Below are positions 40,345 through 48,328 of a stretch of 64,000 nucleotides of DNA, piece after piece. Location of the stretch: NCBI RefSeq assembly GCF_036013975.1, contig NZ_CP107904.1, positions 5,667,001-5,731,000 on the forward strand, in the 5' to 3' direction. Source of the DNA: Kitasatospora sp. NBC_00458. Lineage in GTDB: Bacteria > Actinomycetota > Actinomycetes > Streptomycetales > Streptomycetaceae. Below the pieces are notes generated by a model. The model was not told where the DNA came from. It made no database searches and saw nothing but the letters and a program-made list of their open reading frames with translations. Made by a program: the position numbers and the translations under genes. Every line of letters begins with the position of its first letter. The stretch's first letter is position 1.

Positions 40345-41792
40345 GTATGACTACCACTGTTGAGCCGACCACGGCGACGGGCCGCGTCGCGCGGGTCATC
40401 GGCCCGGTCGTCGACGTGGAGTTCCCCGTCGACGCGATCCCGAACATGTTCAACGCCCTGCACGTCGAGGTGGACAACCCCGACGGCACGGGCAAGAAGG
40501 TCCTCACCCTTGAGGTCGCCCAGCACCTCGGCGACGGCCTGATCCGCGGCATCTCGATGCAGCCGACCGACGGCCTGGTCCGTGGTTCGCAGGTCAGCGA
40601 CACCGGTGCCGCCATCTCGGTGCCGGTCGGCCAGATCACCAAGGGCAAGGTGTTCAACGCCCTCGGTGAGGTGCTGAACGTCGACAAGGACGAGTTCGAG
40701 TCGCAGGTCAAGGTCCGGTGGCCGATCCACCGCAAGGCCCCCGACTTCAAGGACCTTGAGTCCAAGACCGAGATGTTCGAGACCGGCATCAAGGTCATCG
40801 ACCTCCTCACCCCGTACGTCACCGGTGGCAAGATCGGTCTGTTCGGTGGTGCCGGTGTCGGTAAGACCGTTCTGATCCAGGAGATGATCTACCGCGTCGC
40901 CGAGAACTTCGGTGGTGTGTCGGTCTTCGCCGGCGTCGGCGAGCGTACCCGTGAGGGCAACGACCTCATCGACGAGATGGTCGACTCGGGCGTTCTGGAC
41001 AAGACCGCGCTGGTCTTCGGCCAGATGGACGAGCCGCCGGGCACCCGTCTGCGCGTCGCGCTCTCCGCGCTGACCATGGCGGAGTACTTCCGTGACGTCG
41101 AGAAGCAGGACGTGCTCCTCTTCATCGACAACATCTTCCGGTTCACCCAGGCCGGTTCCGAGGTGTCGACCCTGCTCGGCCGCATGCCCTCCGCGGTGGG
41201 CTACCAGCCGAACCTGGCCGACGAGATGGGCCTCCTCCAGGAGCGCATCACCTCGACCCGCGGTCACTCGATCACCTCGATGCAGGCGATCTACGTCCCC
41301 GCGGACGACCTGACCGACCCGGCCCCGGCCACCACCTTCGCCCACCTGGACGCGACCACCGTTCTGTCGCGCCCGATCTCGGAGAAGGGCATCTACCCGG
41401 CCGTCGACCCGCTGGACTCCACGTCCCGCATCCTCGACCCGCGGTACATCGCGGCGACCCACTACGAGACGGCCATCCGTATCAAGGGGATCCTGCAGAA
41501 GTACAAGGACCTCCAGGACATCATCGCCATCCTCGGTATGGACGAGCTGTCGGAGGAGGACAAGATCACGGTCCACCGTGCCCGTCGCATCGAGCGCTTC
41601 CTCTCGCAGAACACCTACGTGGCGAAGCAGTTCACCGGCATCGAGGGTTCGACCGTGCCGCTGTCCGAGACCATCGAGGCCTTCAACTCGATCGCGGACG
41701 GCAAGTACGACTCCGTCCCGGAGCAGGCGTTCTTCATGTGCGGTGGCATCGAGGACCTTGAGCGCAACGCCGCCGAGCTCGCGAAGAAGTAG
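40341..41792 (+). CDS. atpD: ATP synthase subunit beta
   Basis: A 483-aa catalytic F1 subunit. The P-loop is GGAGVGKTVLI, the catalytic Glu lies in GVGERTREGND, and the DELSEED motif is DELSEEDK. ATG 40341 overlaps the gamma stop; an ATG two codons further is possible. A terminator-like hairpin lies 28 bp after its stop, before atpC. Confidence 0.98.
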   Translation: MSMTTTVEPTTATGRVARVIGPVVDVEFPVDAIPNMFNALHVEVDNPDGTGKKVLTLEVAQHLGDGLIRGISMQPTDGLVRGSQVSDTGAAISVPVGQITKGKVFNALGEVLNVDKDEFESQVKVRWPIHRKAPDFKDLESKTEMFETGIKVIDLLTPYVTGGKIGLFGGAGVGKTVLIQEMIYRVAENFGGVSVFAGVGERTREGNDLIDEMVDSGVLDKTALVFGQMDEPPGTRLRVALSALTMAEYFRDVEKQDVLLFIDNIFRFTQAGSEVSTLLGRMPSAVGYQPNLADEMGLLQERITSTRGHSITSMQAIYVPADDLTDPAPATTFAHLDATTVLSRPISEKGIYPAVDPLDSTSRILDPRYIAATHYETAIRIKGILQKYKDLQDIIAILGMDELSEEDKITVHRARRIERFLSQNTYVAKQFTGIEGSTVPLSETIEAFNSIADGKYDSVPEQAFFMCGGIEDLERNAAELAKK

Positions 41793-41820
41793 TCGCGGCC
41801 GGTAGCAGCGGAGTGTGACC

Positions 41821-41858
41821 GTGAGGGGTGGGCCCCAGCCCTGGGACCCACCCCTCAC
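41821..41858 (+). terminator. hairpin between atpD and atpC
   Basis: GTGAGGGGTGGGCCCCAG (41821-41838) pairs with 41841-41858 with one mismatch (17 of 18 bp). It sits inside what is normally one operon. A TATTCT hexamer at 41924-41929 downstream could serve as a separate atpC promoter -10. Confidence 0.7.
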
Positions 41859-41978
41859 GTCGCACCGGCTGTGATTCCGGTCAAATCCGTGCCGCCGGTT
41901 TCATGCCGGGGGCGCGGGCCCGTTATTCTTACCGAAACTCCCGAGTAATCGGGGGTTGCATGAGCCTAGGAGCCCACG

Positions 41979-42362
41979 TTGGCTGAGCTGCACGTCGAGC
42001 TGGTCGCAGCCGACCGCAAGGTGTGGTCCGGTGCGGCCACCATCGTCGTCGCCCGTACGGCCTCCGGTGACACCGGCATCATGGCGGGTCACACCCCGGT
42101 GCTGAGCGTGCTGGAGAGCGGTCCGGTCACGATCCGTACCACGGACGGCGGCACCGTGATCGCCGCAGTGCACGGCGGCTTCATCTCCTTCGCCGACAAC
42201 AAGCTGTCTCTGCTCGCGGAGATCGCCGAGCTGGCGGACGAGATCGACGTCACGCGTGCCGAGCGCGCACTGGAGAAGGCCAAGGCGGACATCGACGCGC
42301 ACGCCGAGCGGCGTGCCGAGGTCCGTCTGTTCGCGGCGCGTGGCCTCAAGGCCCACGCCTGA
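41979..42362 (+). CDS. atpC: ATP synthase subunit epsilon
   Basis: A 127-aa subunit that couples the rotor to the c-ring and inhibits ATP hydrolysis. The N-terminal beta-sandwich (MAGHTPVLSVLESGPV) and the C-terminal helical hairpin (DVTRAERALEKAKADIDAHA) are both present. The start is TTG 41979 with CTAGGAG upstream. The 186-bp gap after atpD is large for this operon and contains a terminator-like stem. Confidence 0.96.
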   Translation: MAELHVELVAADRKVWSGAATIVVARTASGDTGIMAGHTPVLSVLESGPVTIRTTDGGTVIAAVHGGFISFADNKLSLLAEIAELADEIDVTRAERALEKAKADIDAHAERRAEVRLFAARGLKAHA

Positions 42363-42370
42363 GTGTGCCC

Positions 42371-42433
42371 GACCCCGCCGGAGCGGGGTCGACCGACGGT
42401 CCCGGGGACGCCTGAGCGTGACCCCGGGACTGT
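42371..42433 (+). terminator. tandem hairpins ending the ATP synthase operon
   Basis: GACCCCGC/GCGGGGTC (42371-42378 and 42383-42390) is followed by ACGGTCCCGGGG paired with CCCCGGGACTGT (42396-42407 and 42422-42433, one mismatch), immediately after atpC. Confidence 0.75.
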
Positions 42434-42509
42434 CGTCTCAGTTGGTAGGTCAACGCGGTCGCTGGTACGACCGAAACGGGGAACGCGGGTAGCGAGGAGG
42501 TAGGTGAGC

Positions 42510-43010
42510 ATGGTCCTCGCCCTTGTGGTGTGTGCGGCGGTCGTGGCGCTCGGTGTGATCGGGCTGGTCGCGTTCGCGGTACGACGCCGTGTGATCCAGC
42601 GGGTCGGCGGAACGTTCGACTGCAGTTACCGGCTCAAAATGCCCGCCGACGCCTCGACGCAGCCCGACCTCGACGAGAACGGCAAACCCACCTCGGCCCC
42701 GGTCCCCCAGACCGACGGCAAGGGGTGGGTTTTTGGTATCGGCCGGTACAGCGGTGACTCCATCGAGTGGTTCCGGGTCTTCTCGTACGCCCCGCGCCCG
42801 CGCAAGGTGCTCCCGCGCCGGGAGATTGAGGTGCTGGGCCGGCGCTACCCCGAGGGGCAGGAGGAACTGGCCCTGCTCTCCGGTTCGGTCGTGCTGCGCT
42901 GCCTGCACAACGGCGCGCCGCTGGAGCTCGCGATGAGCGACGACGCACTCACCGGCTTCCTCGCCTGGCTCGAAGCAGCCCCGCCCGGGCAGAGAGTGAA
43001 TGTCGCGTAG
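42510..43010 (+). CDS. DUF2550-family membrane protein
   Basis: A 166-aa protein of the DUF2550 family, found next to the ATP synthase operon in actinobacteria. One N-terminal transmembrane helix (residues 1-24) is followed by a soluble domain with DCSYRLKM, GWVFGIGRYSGDSIEWFRVF and a C-terminal helix (DALTGFLAWLEAAPPG). The function is unknown. GTG 42504 and ATG 42510 are both possible; the ATG has better spacing from GAGGAGG. The stop codon lies inside a small palindrome. Confidence 0.85.
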   Translation: MVLALVVCAAVVALGVIGLVAFAVRRRVIQRVGGTFDCSYRLKMPADASTQPDLDENGKPTSAPVPQTDGKGWVFGIGRYSGDSIEWFRVFSYAPRPRKVLPRREIEVLGRRYPEGQEELALLSGSVVLRCLHNGAPLELAMSDDALTGFLAWLEAAPPGQRVNVA

Positions 43011-43064
43011 CGACGACACTCTCGGGGTGGGGGTGCCCCCGGAGGGGCAACGTCGCGTAGCGAC
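43002..43064. repeat. two copies of the palindrome GTCGCGTAGCGAC
   Basis: The 13-bp palindrome (stem GTCGC/GCGAC, loop GTA) occurs at 43002-43014 and 43052-43064, 50 bp apart. The first copy contains the stop codon of the DUF2550 gene. Confidence 0.65.
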
Positions 43065-43110
43065 GGGATCCTCGGGCCGGGAGAGGGTTAACGCCGCCTA
43101 ACCCCGCGGC

Positions 43111-43116
43111 TAGTCT
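43111..43116 (+). promoter_or_regulatory. -10 box of a probable leaderless adenosyltransferase transcript
   Basis: TAGTCT (TANNNT) ends 7 nt before ATG 43124. TTAACG at 43088-43093, 17 bp upstream, could be the -35 element. Confidence 0.5.
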
Positions 43117-43123
43117 TGGCCGC

Positions 43124-43696
43124 ATGGTCAATCTGACGCGCATCTACACCAGGACCGGCGACGACGGCACCACGGCGCTGGGCGACATGAGCCGCACCAG
43201 CAAGACCGACCCGCGCCTGGTCGCCTACGCCGACGCCAACGAGGCCAACGCCGCGATCGGCGTGGCGATCGCGGCGGGCGGGCTGGCCGAGGACGTCGTC
43301 GCGGTGCTCACCCGCGTCCAGAACGACCTCTTCGACGTCGGCGCCGACCTGGCCACCCCGGTGGTGGAGGACCCGAAGTACCCGCCGCTGCGGGTGCTGC
43401 AGTCCTACATCGACAAGCTGGAGTCGGACTGCGACCACTACCTGGAGTCGCTGGAGAAGCTGCGGAGCTTCATCCTCCCCGGCGGCACCCCGGGCGCCGC
43501 GTACCTGCACCTGGCCTGCACGGTGGTCCGGCGGGCCGAGCGGGCCACCTGGGCGGCGGTCGAGGTGCACGGGGAGAGCGTCAACCCGCTGACCGCCAAG
43601 TACCTGAACAGGCTCTCGGACCTGCTCTTCATCCTGGCCCGGGCGGCCAACGGGGAGCGCGGCGACGTGCTGTGGGTGCCGGGCGAGAACCGCTGA
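43124..43696 (+). CDS. cob(I)alamin adenosyltransferase, PduO type
   Basis: A 190-aa enzyme that transfers the adenosyl group of ATP to cob(I)alamin to make adenosylcobalamin. The N-terminal ATP-binding motif is RIYTRTGDDGTTALGD; further signatures are DANEANAAIG and VVRRAERATW (the Arg-rich helix). It would supply coenzyme B12 for mutases such as methylmalonyl-CoA mutase. A -10 box 7 nt before the ATG suggests a leaderless mRNA. The stop codon abuts that of the convergent membrane-protein gene. Confidence 0.94.
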   Translation: MVNLTRIYTRTGDDGTTALGDMSRTSKTDPRLVAYADANEANAAIGVAIAAGGLAEDVVAVLTRVQNDLFDVGADLATPVVEDPKYPPLRVLQSYIDKLESDCDHYLESLEKLRSFILPGGTPGAAYLHLACTVVRRAERATWAAVEVHGESVNPLTAKYLNRLSDLLFILARAANGERGDVLWVPGENR

Positions 43697-44293
43697 CTAC
43701 TGCTGCCGGTCCTGCGGGATCCGCCAGCCGACCACCCGGCCGTCCTCGACGATCGAGCCGGCCGGCGCCTCCTTGGGCCAGATCGAGTAGCCGGCGGCCA
43801 CGAGCAGGTTGATCCCGGCGATCAGGGCGAGCCGCAGGTACCAGCCGCTGAAGGTGGAGAAGTGGGCGGCTCCGGCGGAGAGCGGCACCATGAGGGTGAT
43901 CAGGGCGAGCGTGACGCCGGCCGAGACCGTGGTCCGGCCGGCCACCTGCCACTCGTAGCGGGCCCGCGCGGCTCCGTACTTGGGCGGGCGCTGGGGCTTG
44001 GGGCCGCCGGCGAAGCGGTACTGGAAGTGCCGGTCGGCCCAGCGGACCAGGGACGGCCCGAACCCCAGGGAGAAGCCCGCGTAGCCGGCGGCCAGCGCGT
44101 GCGTCCAGCTCGCGGTGGCGCCGCCGCGCAGGTCGAGCACGGCGAGCGTGAACAGCGTGAGGTCCAGGACCGGCAGGCCGATCAGCAGGGCGGTGCTGAG
44201 GGTGCGCCTCCGCAGCAGGTAGCGGGCGGTGAGGGCCAGACCGAGGACCACCCAGAAGGCGACCTCGGCGGCGAGGATGAGGGTGACGATCAT
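43697..44293 (-). CDS. multi-pass membrane protein
   Basis: A 198-aa protein with about five hydrophobic segments (residues 2-24, 36-55, 65-85, 125-145 and 150-172) and a conserved-looking cytoplasmic loop (DRHFQYRFAGGPKPQRPPKY). The ATG at 44293 follows a CCGGAG site; the longer frame to 44539 runs into the divergent kinase promoter. No specific family was recognised. It is divergent from a two-component system and could be part of its regulon. Confidence 0.8.
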   Translation of the reverse strand: MIVTLILAAEVAFWVVLGLALTARYLLRRRTLSTALLIGLPVLDLTLFTLAVLDLRGGATASWTHALAAGYAGFSLGFGPSLVRWADRHFQYRFAGGPKPQRPPKYGAARARYEWQVAGRTTVSAGVTLALITLMVPLSAGAAHFSTFSGWYLRLALIAGINLLVAAGYSIWPKEAPAGSIVEDGRVVGWRIPQDRQQ

Positions 44294-44447
44294 GGCGGGC
44301 TCCGGGTTGTCGGTCGGTGCTTCCAGCCTCCCGTGCGCGGGCCGGTGCGTCGTCGTCGCGGGAGCCGAGCGCGGGCTGCACCTTTCGATGTACCCGGGCT
44401 CCTCCCCGGACCCGAGTCGGGGGCCCGGCCGGGGATGATCTGATGGG

Positions 44448-45662
44448 GTGGTGCGCAGACCGACTCTCACCCCGCAGCAGGAAGACCGTGCGATCGCGCT
44501 CTTCGGGCTGCTCGGGGGCCTGTTCCTGATCGCGGTCAAGGTCTACGACGGGTCCGGGCACATCGCCCGCTGGACGGTCGTCCCGCCGCTGGTGGTGATG
44601 GCCTCGCTGGAGCTGGTCCGCCGGAGCCGGCCGGTCCTCATCGCGACGGTCGGCGGGATCGTCTTCGCGGTCAGCATCTTCAACGGGGCGCTCCTGGCGA
44701 CGACCCTGATGTACACCGACCTGCTCTACGCCGCGGTGCTCTACGGCAATCCGAGGATGTCGCGGGTGCTGCACCTGACCGGTGCGGCCTCGGTGCTGGT
44801 GCTCTCGACGCTGGTGCTGATCTACAGCGACGCGCCGACGGCGGTGGCCGTCGTGGTGGTGGCCACGCTGGTCTACCTGGCGCCGGTCTGGACCGGCGAC
44901 ATCGTGCGCAAGCACCGGGAGGAGGCGGAGGCCCAGCGGCTGCGGGCCGAGCAGACCGCACTGCTCTCCGAGATGGACCGGCGGCAGGCCGTGGTGGCCG
45001 AGCGGGCGAGGATGGCCCGGGAGCTGCACGACGTGGTGGCCAACCACCTGTCGGCCATCGCGATCCACGCGACCGGAGCGCAGTCGGCGGCCCGGCGTCA
45101 GCGGCGTCCGGAGGACGACCCGCTGGTGGAGGTGCTGGCGGTGATCCGGGAGAACAGCGTCCAGGGGATGACCGAGATGCGCCGGATCATCGGCCTGCTG
45201 CGGGACAGCGGCGGGGGAGAGGCCGACGAGTCGTACGCCGCGCCCGACCTGGGGGCGGTCGACGCACTGCTGGCCAAGGCCCGGGCGGCCGGGGAGGACG
45301 TCGGGCTGGGCTTCGAGCTCACCGAGCTCGGCGACCGCGGGGAGCTGCCGGTGCCGGTGGGGCTGGCCGCGTACCGGATCGTCCAGGAGTCGCTGACGAA
45401 CGCGCTCAAGCACGCCGGGCCGGGGGAGGTCCGGGTGCTGCTGGAGTTCCGGCCGCAGGAGCTGCTGATCGCGGTGGAGAGCCCGTTCCGCAGCGGCGCG
45501 GGGCAGTCGCTCCCGGGGGCCCGGGCCGGGCTGGTCGGCATGGCGGAGCGGGCCTCGCTGCTGGGGGGCAGCTTCGAGGCCGGTCCGGTGGACGGCTGCT
45601 GGAACGTCCGGGCGGTGCTGCCGCGGGCGCTGACGACCGAGGGAGAGGGAGGGCGGGCATGA
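44448..45662 (+). CDS. two-component sensor histidine kinase (NarX/LiaS-like)
   Basis: A 404-aa membrane kinase. The first about 150 residues carry five or six transmembrane helices without a large extracellular domain. The dimerisation/phosphoacceptor motif (HisKA_3 type) is MARELHDVVANHLSAI with His194. The catalytic domain has an N box RIVQESLTNALKHAG, and its G1 glycine region is weak (AVESPFRSGAG) but G2 is present (GLVGMAERASLLGG). ATG of the response regulator overlaps its stop, so the pair is an operon. The signal is unknown. Confidence 0.9.
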   Translation: MVRRPTLTPQQEDRAIALFGLLGGLFLIAVKVYDGSGHIARWTVVPPLVVMASLELVRRSRPVLIATVGGIVFAVSIFNGALLATTLMYTDLLYAAVLYGNPRMSRVLHLTGAASVLVLSTLVLIYSDAPTAVAVVVVATLVYLAPVWTGDIVRKHREEAEAQRLRAEQTALLSEMDRRQAVVAERARMARELHDVVANHLSAIAIHATGAQSAARRQRRPEDDPLVEVLAVIRENSVQGMTEMRRIIGLLRDSGGGEADESYAAPDLGAVDALLAKARAAGEDVGLGFELTELGDRGELPVPVGLAAYRIVQESLTNALKHAGPGEVRVLLEFRPQELLIAVESPFRSGAGQSLPGARAGLVGMAERASLLGGSFEAGPVDGCWNVRAVLPRALTTEGEGGRA

Positions 45663-46309
45663 CGATCCGGGTGCTGGTGGCGGAGGACCAGGCGGCGGTC
45701 CGCACGGCGCTGGTGATGATCCTGCGGGCGGAGCCGGACCTGGAGGTGGTCGGGCAGGCCGCCGACGGTGAGGAGGCGGTCCGGCTGGCGCTGGAGCTGC
45801 GGCCGGACGTGGTCCTGATGGACATCCAGATGCCCCGGCTGGACGGTGTGTCGGCGACCCGCGAGGTGGTGGCGGCCGGGGTCGCCCAGGTGCTGGTGCT
45901 GACCACCTTCGACCTCGACGAGTACGTCTACGGTGCGCTGCGGGCTGGGGCGGCCGGGTTCCTGCTGAAGGACCTGGAGGCGGACACCCTGGTCGAGGGC
46001 ATCCGCACGGTGGCGCGGGGGGACGGCATGCTGGCTCCCTCGGTGACGCGGCGGCTGATCGGCACCTTCGCGCGTCCGGAGCGGCAGGTGGGGCCGGCGG
46101 CCAGGGAGGCGGTGGCCGGGCTGACCCCGCGCGAGCGCGAGGTGCTCACGTACATCGGCGCGGGGCTGTCCAACGGCGAGATCGCCCGGCGCCTGGAGAT
46201 GGCGGAGGCGACCACCAAGACGCACGTCAGCCGGATCCTGGCGAAGCTGGGGCTGCGCAGCCGGGTGCAGGCGGCGATCCTCGCCCAGGATCTCGGGCTG
46301 ACGATCTGA
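45659..46309 (+). CDS. NarL/LuxR-type response regulator
   Basis: A 216-aa transcription factor. The receiver domain has EDQ (residues 9-11), phospho-acceptor Asp55 in LMDIQMPRLDG, and KDLEADTL with the conserved Lys. The C-terminal HTH is LTPREREVLTYIGAGLSNGE, followed by ATTKTHVSRILAKLGLRSRV. It is translationally coupled to the sensor kinase (4-nt overlap). Regulated genes cannot be told from sequence; the divergent membrane protein is one candidate. Confidence 0.93.
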   Translation: MTIRVLVAEDQAAVRTALVMILRAEPDLEVVGQAADGEEAVRLALELRPDVVLMDIQMPRLDGVSATREVVAAGVAQVLVLTTFDLDEYVYGALRAGAAGFLLKDLEADTLVEGIRTVARGDGMLAPSVTRRLIGTFARPERQVGPAAREAVAGLTPREREVLTYIGAGLSNGEIARRLEMAEATTKTHVSRILAKLGLRSRVQAAILAQDLGLTI

Positions 46310-46490
46310 TCAACCGACCTTCTCACCTGCTCGGGTCCGGCGCAGATCACACCTTCGGATGGCCCCACACCAGCCGTTCGGGCACTAAAGTCCGGCCCAA
46401 GAGCGACGCGGCTCGGCGCCGGTGATCCCTGCCCTGAGCCGCCTTCAGGGCCCGCCCGCAGGGGCGGCGAGGGCATCGGGAGACCAAGCC

Positions 46491-47360
46491 ATGAGCAATG
46501 TGTCCAGTAAGCGGATCGCCGTGATCGGTGCCGGCCTGATGGGTGCGGGCATCGCCCAGGTCTCCGCGCAGGCGGGACACCCCGTGGTCCTGCGCGACGT
46601 CACGGAGGAGGCGCTCCAGCGCGGCCTCGCCGGTATCCGCGCCTCGTACGACAAGTTCGTCTCCAAGGGCCGGCTGACCGCCGAGGAGGCCGAGGCGGCG
46701 CTCGGCCGGATCACCACCACCACCGACCTGGACGCGGTCTCCGAGGCCGACATCGTGGTCGAGGCGGTCTTCGAGCGGCTGGACGTCAAGGAGGGCGTCT
46801 TCAAGGAGCTCGACAGGCTCGCCAAGCCGGGTGCGGTGCTCGCCTCCAACACCTCCGCGATCCCGATCACCCGGATCGCCGCCGCCACCGGCCGCCCGGA
46901 GTCGGTCGTCGGCGTGCACTTCTTCTCCCCGGTGCCGCTGATGAAGCTGGTCGAGCTGGTCCGCGGCTACAAGACCAGCGACGAGACGCTGGCCGCCGCC
47001 CGGGCCTTCGCCGAGGGCGTGGGCAAGGACGTCGTGGTGGTCAACCGTGACGTGGCCGGTTTCGTCACCACCCGCCTGATCACCGCGCTGGTCGTCGAGG
47101 CGGCCAAGCTGTACGAGTCGGGCGTCGCCTCCGCCGAGGACATCGACGCGGCCTGCCGGCTCGGCTTCGGCCACCCGATGGGCCCGCTGGAGACCGCCGA
47201 CCTGACCGGCGTGGACATCCTGCTGCACGCGGCGCGCAACATCTACGAGGAGACCCAGGACGAGAAGTTCGCCGCCCCGGAGGTCATGGCCCGCATGGTC
47301 ACCGCCGGCGACCTGGGCCGCAAGAGCGGCCGCGGCTTCTACCCGTACCCGGCCAAGTGA
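46491..47360 (+). CDS. 3-hydroxybutyryl-CoA dehydrogenase
   Basis: A 289-aa NAD(P)-dependent dehydrogenase acting on 3-hydroxybutyryl-CoA/acetoacetyl-CoA. The Rossmann motif is VIGAGLMGAGIAQVSAQAG. The catalytic His-Glu pair sits in VVGVHFFSPVPLMKLVELV, and the C-terminal domain has the signature FVTTRL and GFGHPMGPLETADLTGVD. ATG 46491 with GGGAGA upstream. It probably supplies C4 units for butyryl-CoA, ethylmalonyl-CoA or polyhydroxybutyrate pathways. A 11-bp-stem hairpin follows. Confidence 0.95.
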   Translation: MSNVSSKRIAVIGAGLMGAGIAQVSAQAGHPVVLRDVTEEALQRGLAGIRASYDKFVSKGRLTAEEAEAALGRITTTTDLDAVSEADIVVEAVFERLDVKEGVFKELDRLAKPGAVLASNTSAIPITRIAAATGRPESVVGVHFFSPVPLMKLVELVRGYKTSDETLAAARAFAEGVGKDVVVVNRDVAGFVTTRLITALVVEAAKLYESGVASAEDIDAACRLGFGHPMGPLETADLTGVDILLHAARNIYEETQDEKFAAPEVMARMVTAGDLGRKSGRGFYPYPAK

Positions 47361-47409
47361 CGGACCGGCGCCGGTGAGACCGACGAACGGGTGAGGCCGG
47401 TGGCCCGGC

Positions 47410-47438
47410 GGGCCGTGCGGGCGAGCACCGCACGGCCC
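47410..47438 (+). terminator. terminator after the 3-hydroxybutyryl-CoA dehydrogenase gene
   Basis: GGGCCGTGCGG (47410-47420) pairs perfectly with CCGCACGGCCC (47428-47438) around a 7-nt loop, 49 bp past the stop codon. Confidence 0.8.
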
Positions 47439-47526
47439 CCCGCCGGGGCGGGTGAGTTTCCTCACGCCCGTGTCGCAGACGGGTGATTTGGGCGGTAATC
47501 GAGCGTAGGTGTGGAGACATCCTGCG

Positions 47527-47801
47527 TATATTCCCTCGGACGAGTGAAGTTGCTTCAGATCTGGCCGGAACCAGCAACCCGCGGGGCTGGTTCGCCGTCA
47601 GATGAGGGGGAACCCGGGATTCCGGCCGGGGCCGGGCGTGGGGCCGCAGGCCCGCCCGAATCGGCACCGTCATCGATACCGACACCGACCAGCCACCGAC
47701 ACCGACACACCCGCACCCGGACCCGGCACGGCCGGGACGGACGCGGCGGAACGACCCCGACCAGGCCCGCCACGCAGGCCCGCCACGCGGAGGAGGAGAG
47801 C
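47527..47801 (+). promoter_or_regulatory. long structured leader of the STAS gene
   Basis: TATATT (47527-47532) is a possible -10 element, giving a leader of about 260 nt. In it, GTTGCT (47549-47554) can pair with AGCAAC (47573-47578), while the overlapping GAACCAGC (47568-47575) can pair with GCTGGTTC (47586-47593). The two helices exclude each other, as in an attenuator or riboswitch. A run of ACCGACA-like microrepeats follows (about 47670-47710). Confidence 0.4.
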
Positions 47802-48134
47802 ATGCGCATCACCGGCAACCACGTGGCGCTGGCCATCGAAGGCCGCCTCGACGTGCGCACCGCCGCCGACGCGCGGTCCCGGCTGCACCAGGCCGTCGAC
47901 GGCGGCCTCGGCGACCTCGTGCTCGACCTCGCCCGGCTGGAGTCCTGGGACGCCACCGGCCTCGGCGTCATCATGGGCACCCACCGCCGGGCCGGCCGGA
48001 TCGGCCGCCGGCTGGTGCTCCGCTCCGTCCCCGCCCAGCTCCAGCGGCTGCTGGTGGCCACCCGGCTGCACCGGATCCTCGCCGTCGAGGGCATGGTCGT
48101 CGAACCCCGCGGCGCGACGCTTCCCGTCCTCTGA
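47802..48134 (+). CDS. STAS-domain protein (anti-sigma-factor antagonist-like)
   Basis: A 110-aa single STAS domain. The beta-alpha core is readable (HVALAIEGRLDVRTAADA, LVLDLARLESWDATGLGVIM). The phosphorylation loop, DSSG in SpoIIAA, is DATG here, so Thr52 takes the place of the regulatory serine. Proteins of this type bind RsbW-like kinases and release sigma factors, but no such kinase gene is adjacent. ATG 47802 has a perfect GGAGGAGGAGAG site. It follows a long leader with competing hairpins. Confidence 0.8.
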   Translation: MRITGNHVALAIEGRLDVRTAADARSRLHQAVDGGLGDLVLDLARLESWDATGLGVIMGTHRRAGRIGRRLVLRSVPAQLQRLLVATRLHRILAVEGMVVEPRGATLPVL

Positions 48135-48328
48135 CCTGCGGACACGCCGTGGCACGGGCGGCCGGAGCCGGTCCGGCGCTGCGCGGTCGGGCGAGGATGT
48201 GCGAGAGTCTGGCGTCATGAGACGGCCGCCGGGACCACGCCCGGCCCCCCGGCCTTCGGCCCGGAGGCGCCCCCGGTCCGCAGGCGGCCGCACGTAGTCG
48301 TCGGCTTGAGCGTGGGGCGGAGCAGATC

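Noticed and set aside
42510..43010. A second ATP-synthase accessory function for the DUF2550 gene
   Set aside because: It is adjacent to atpC only by position and is separated from it by tandem terminators; nothing in the sequence links it to the enzyme.
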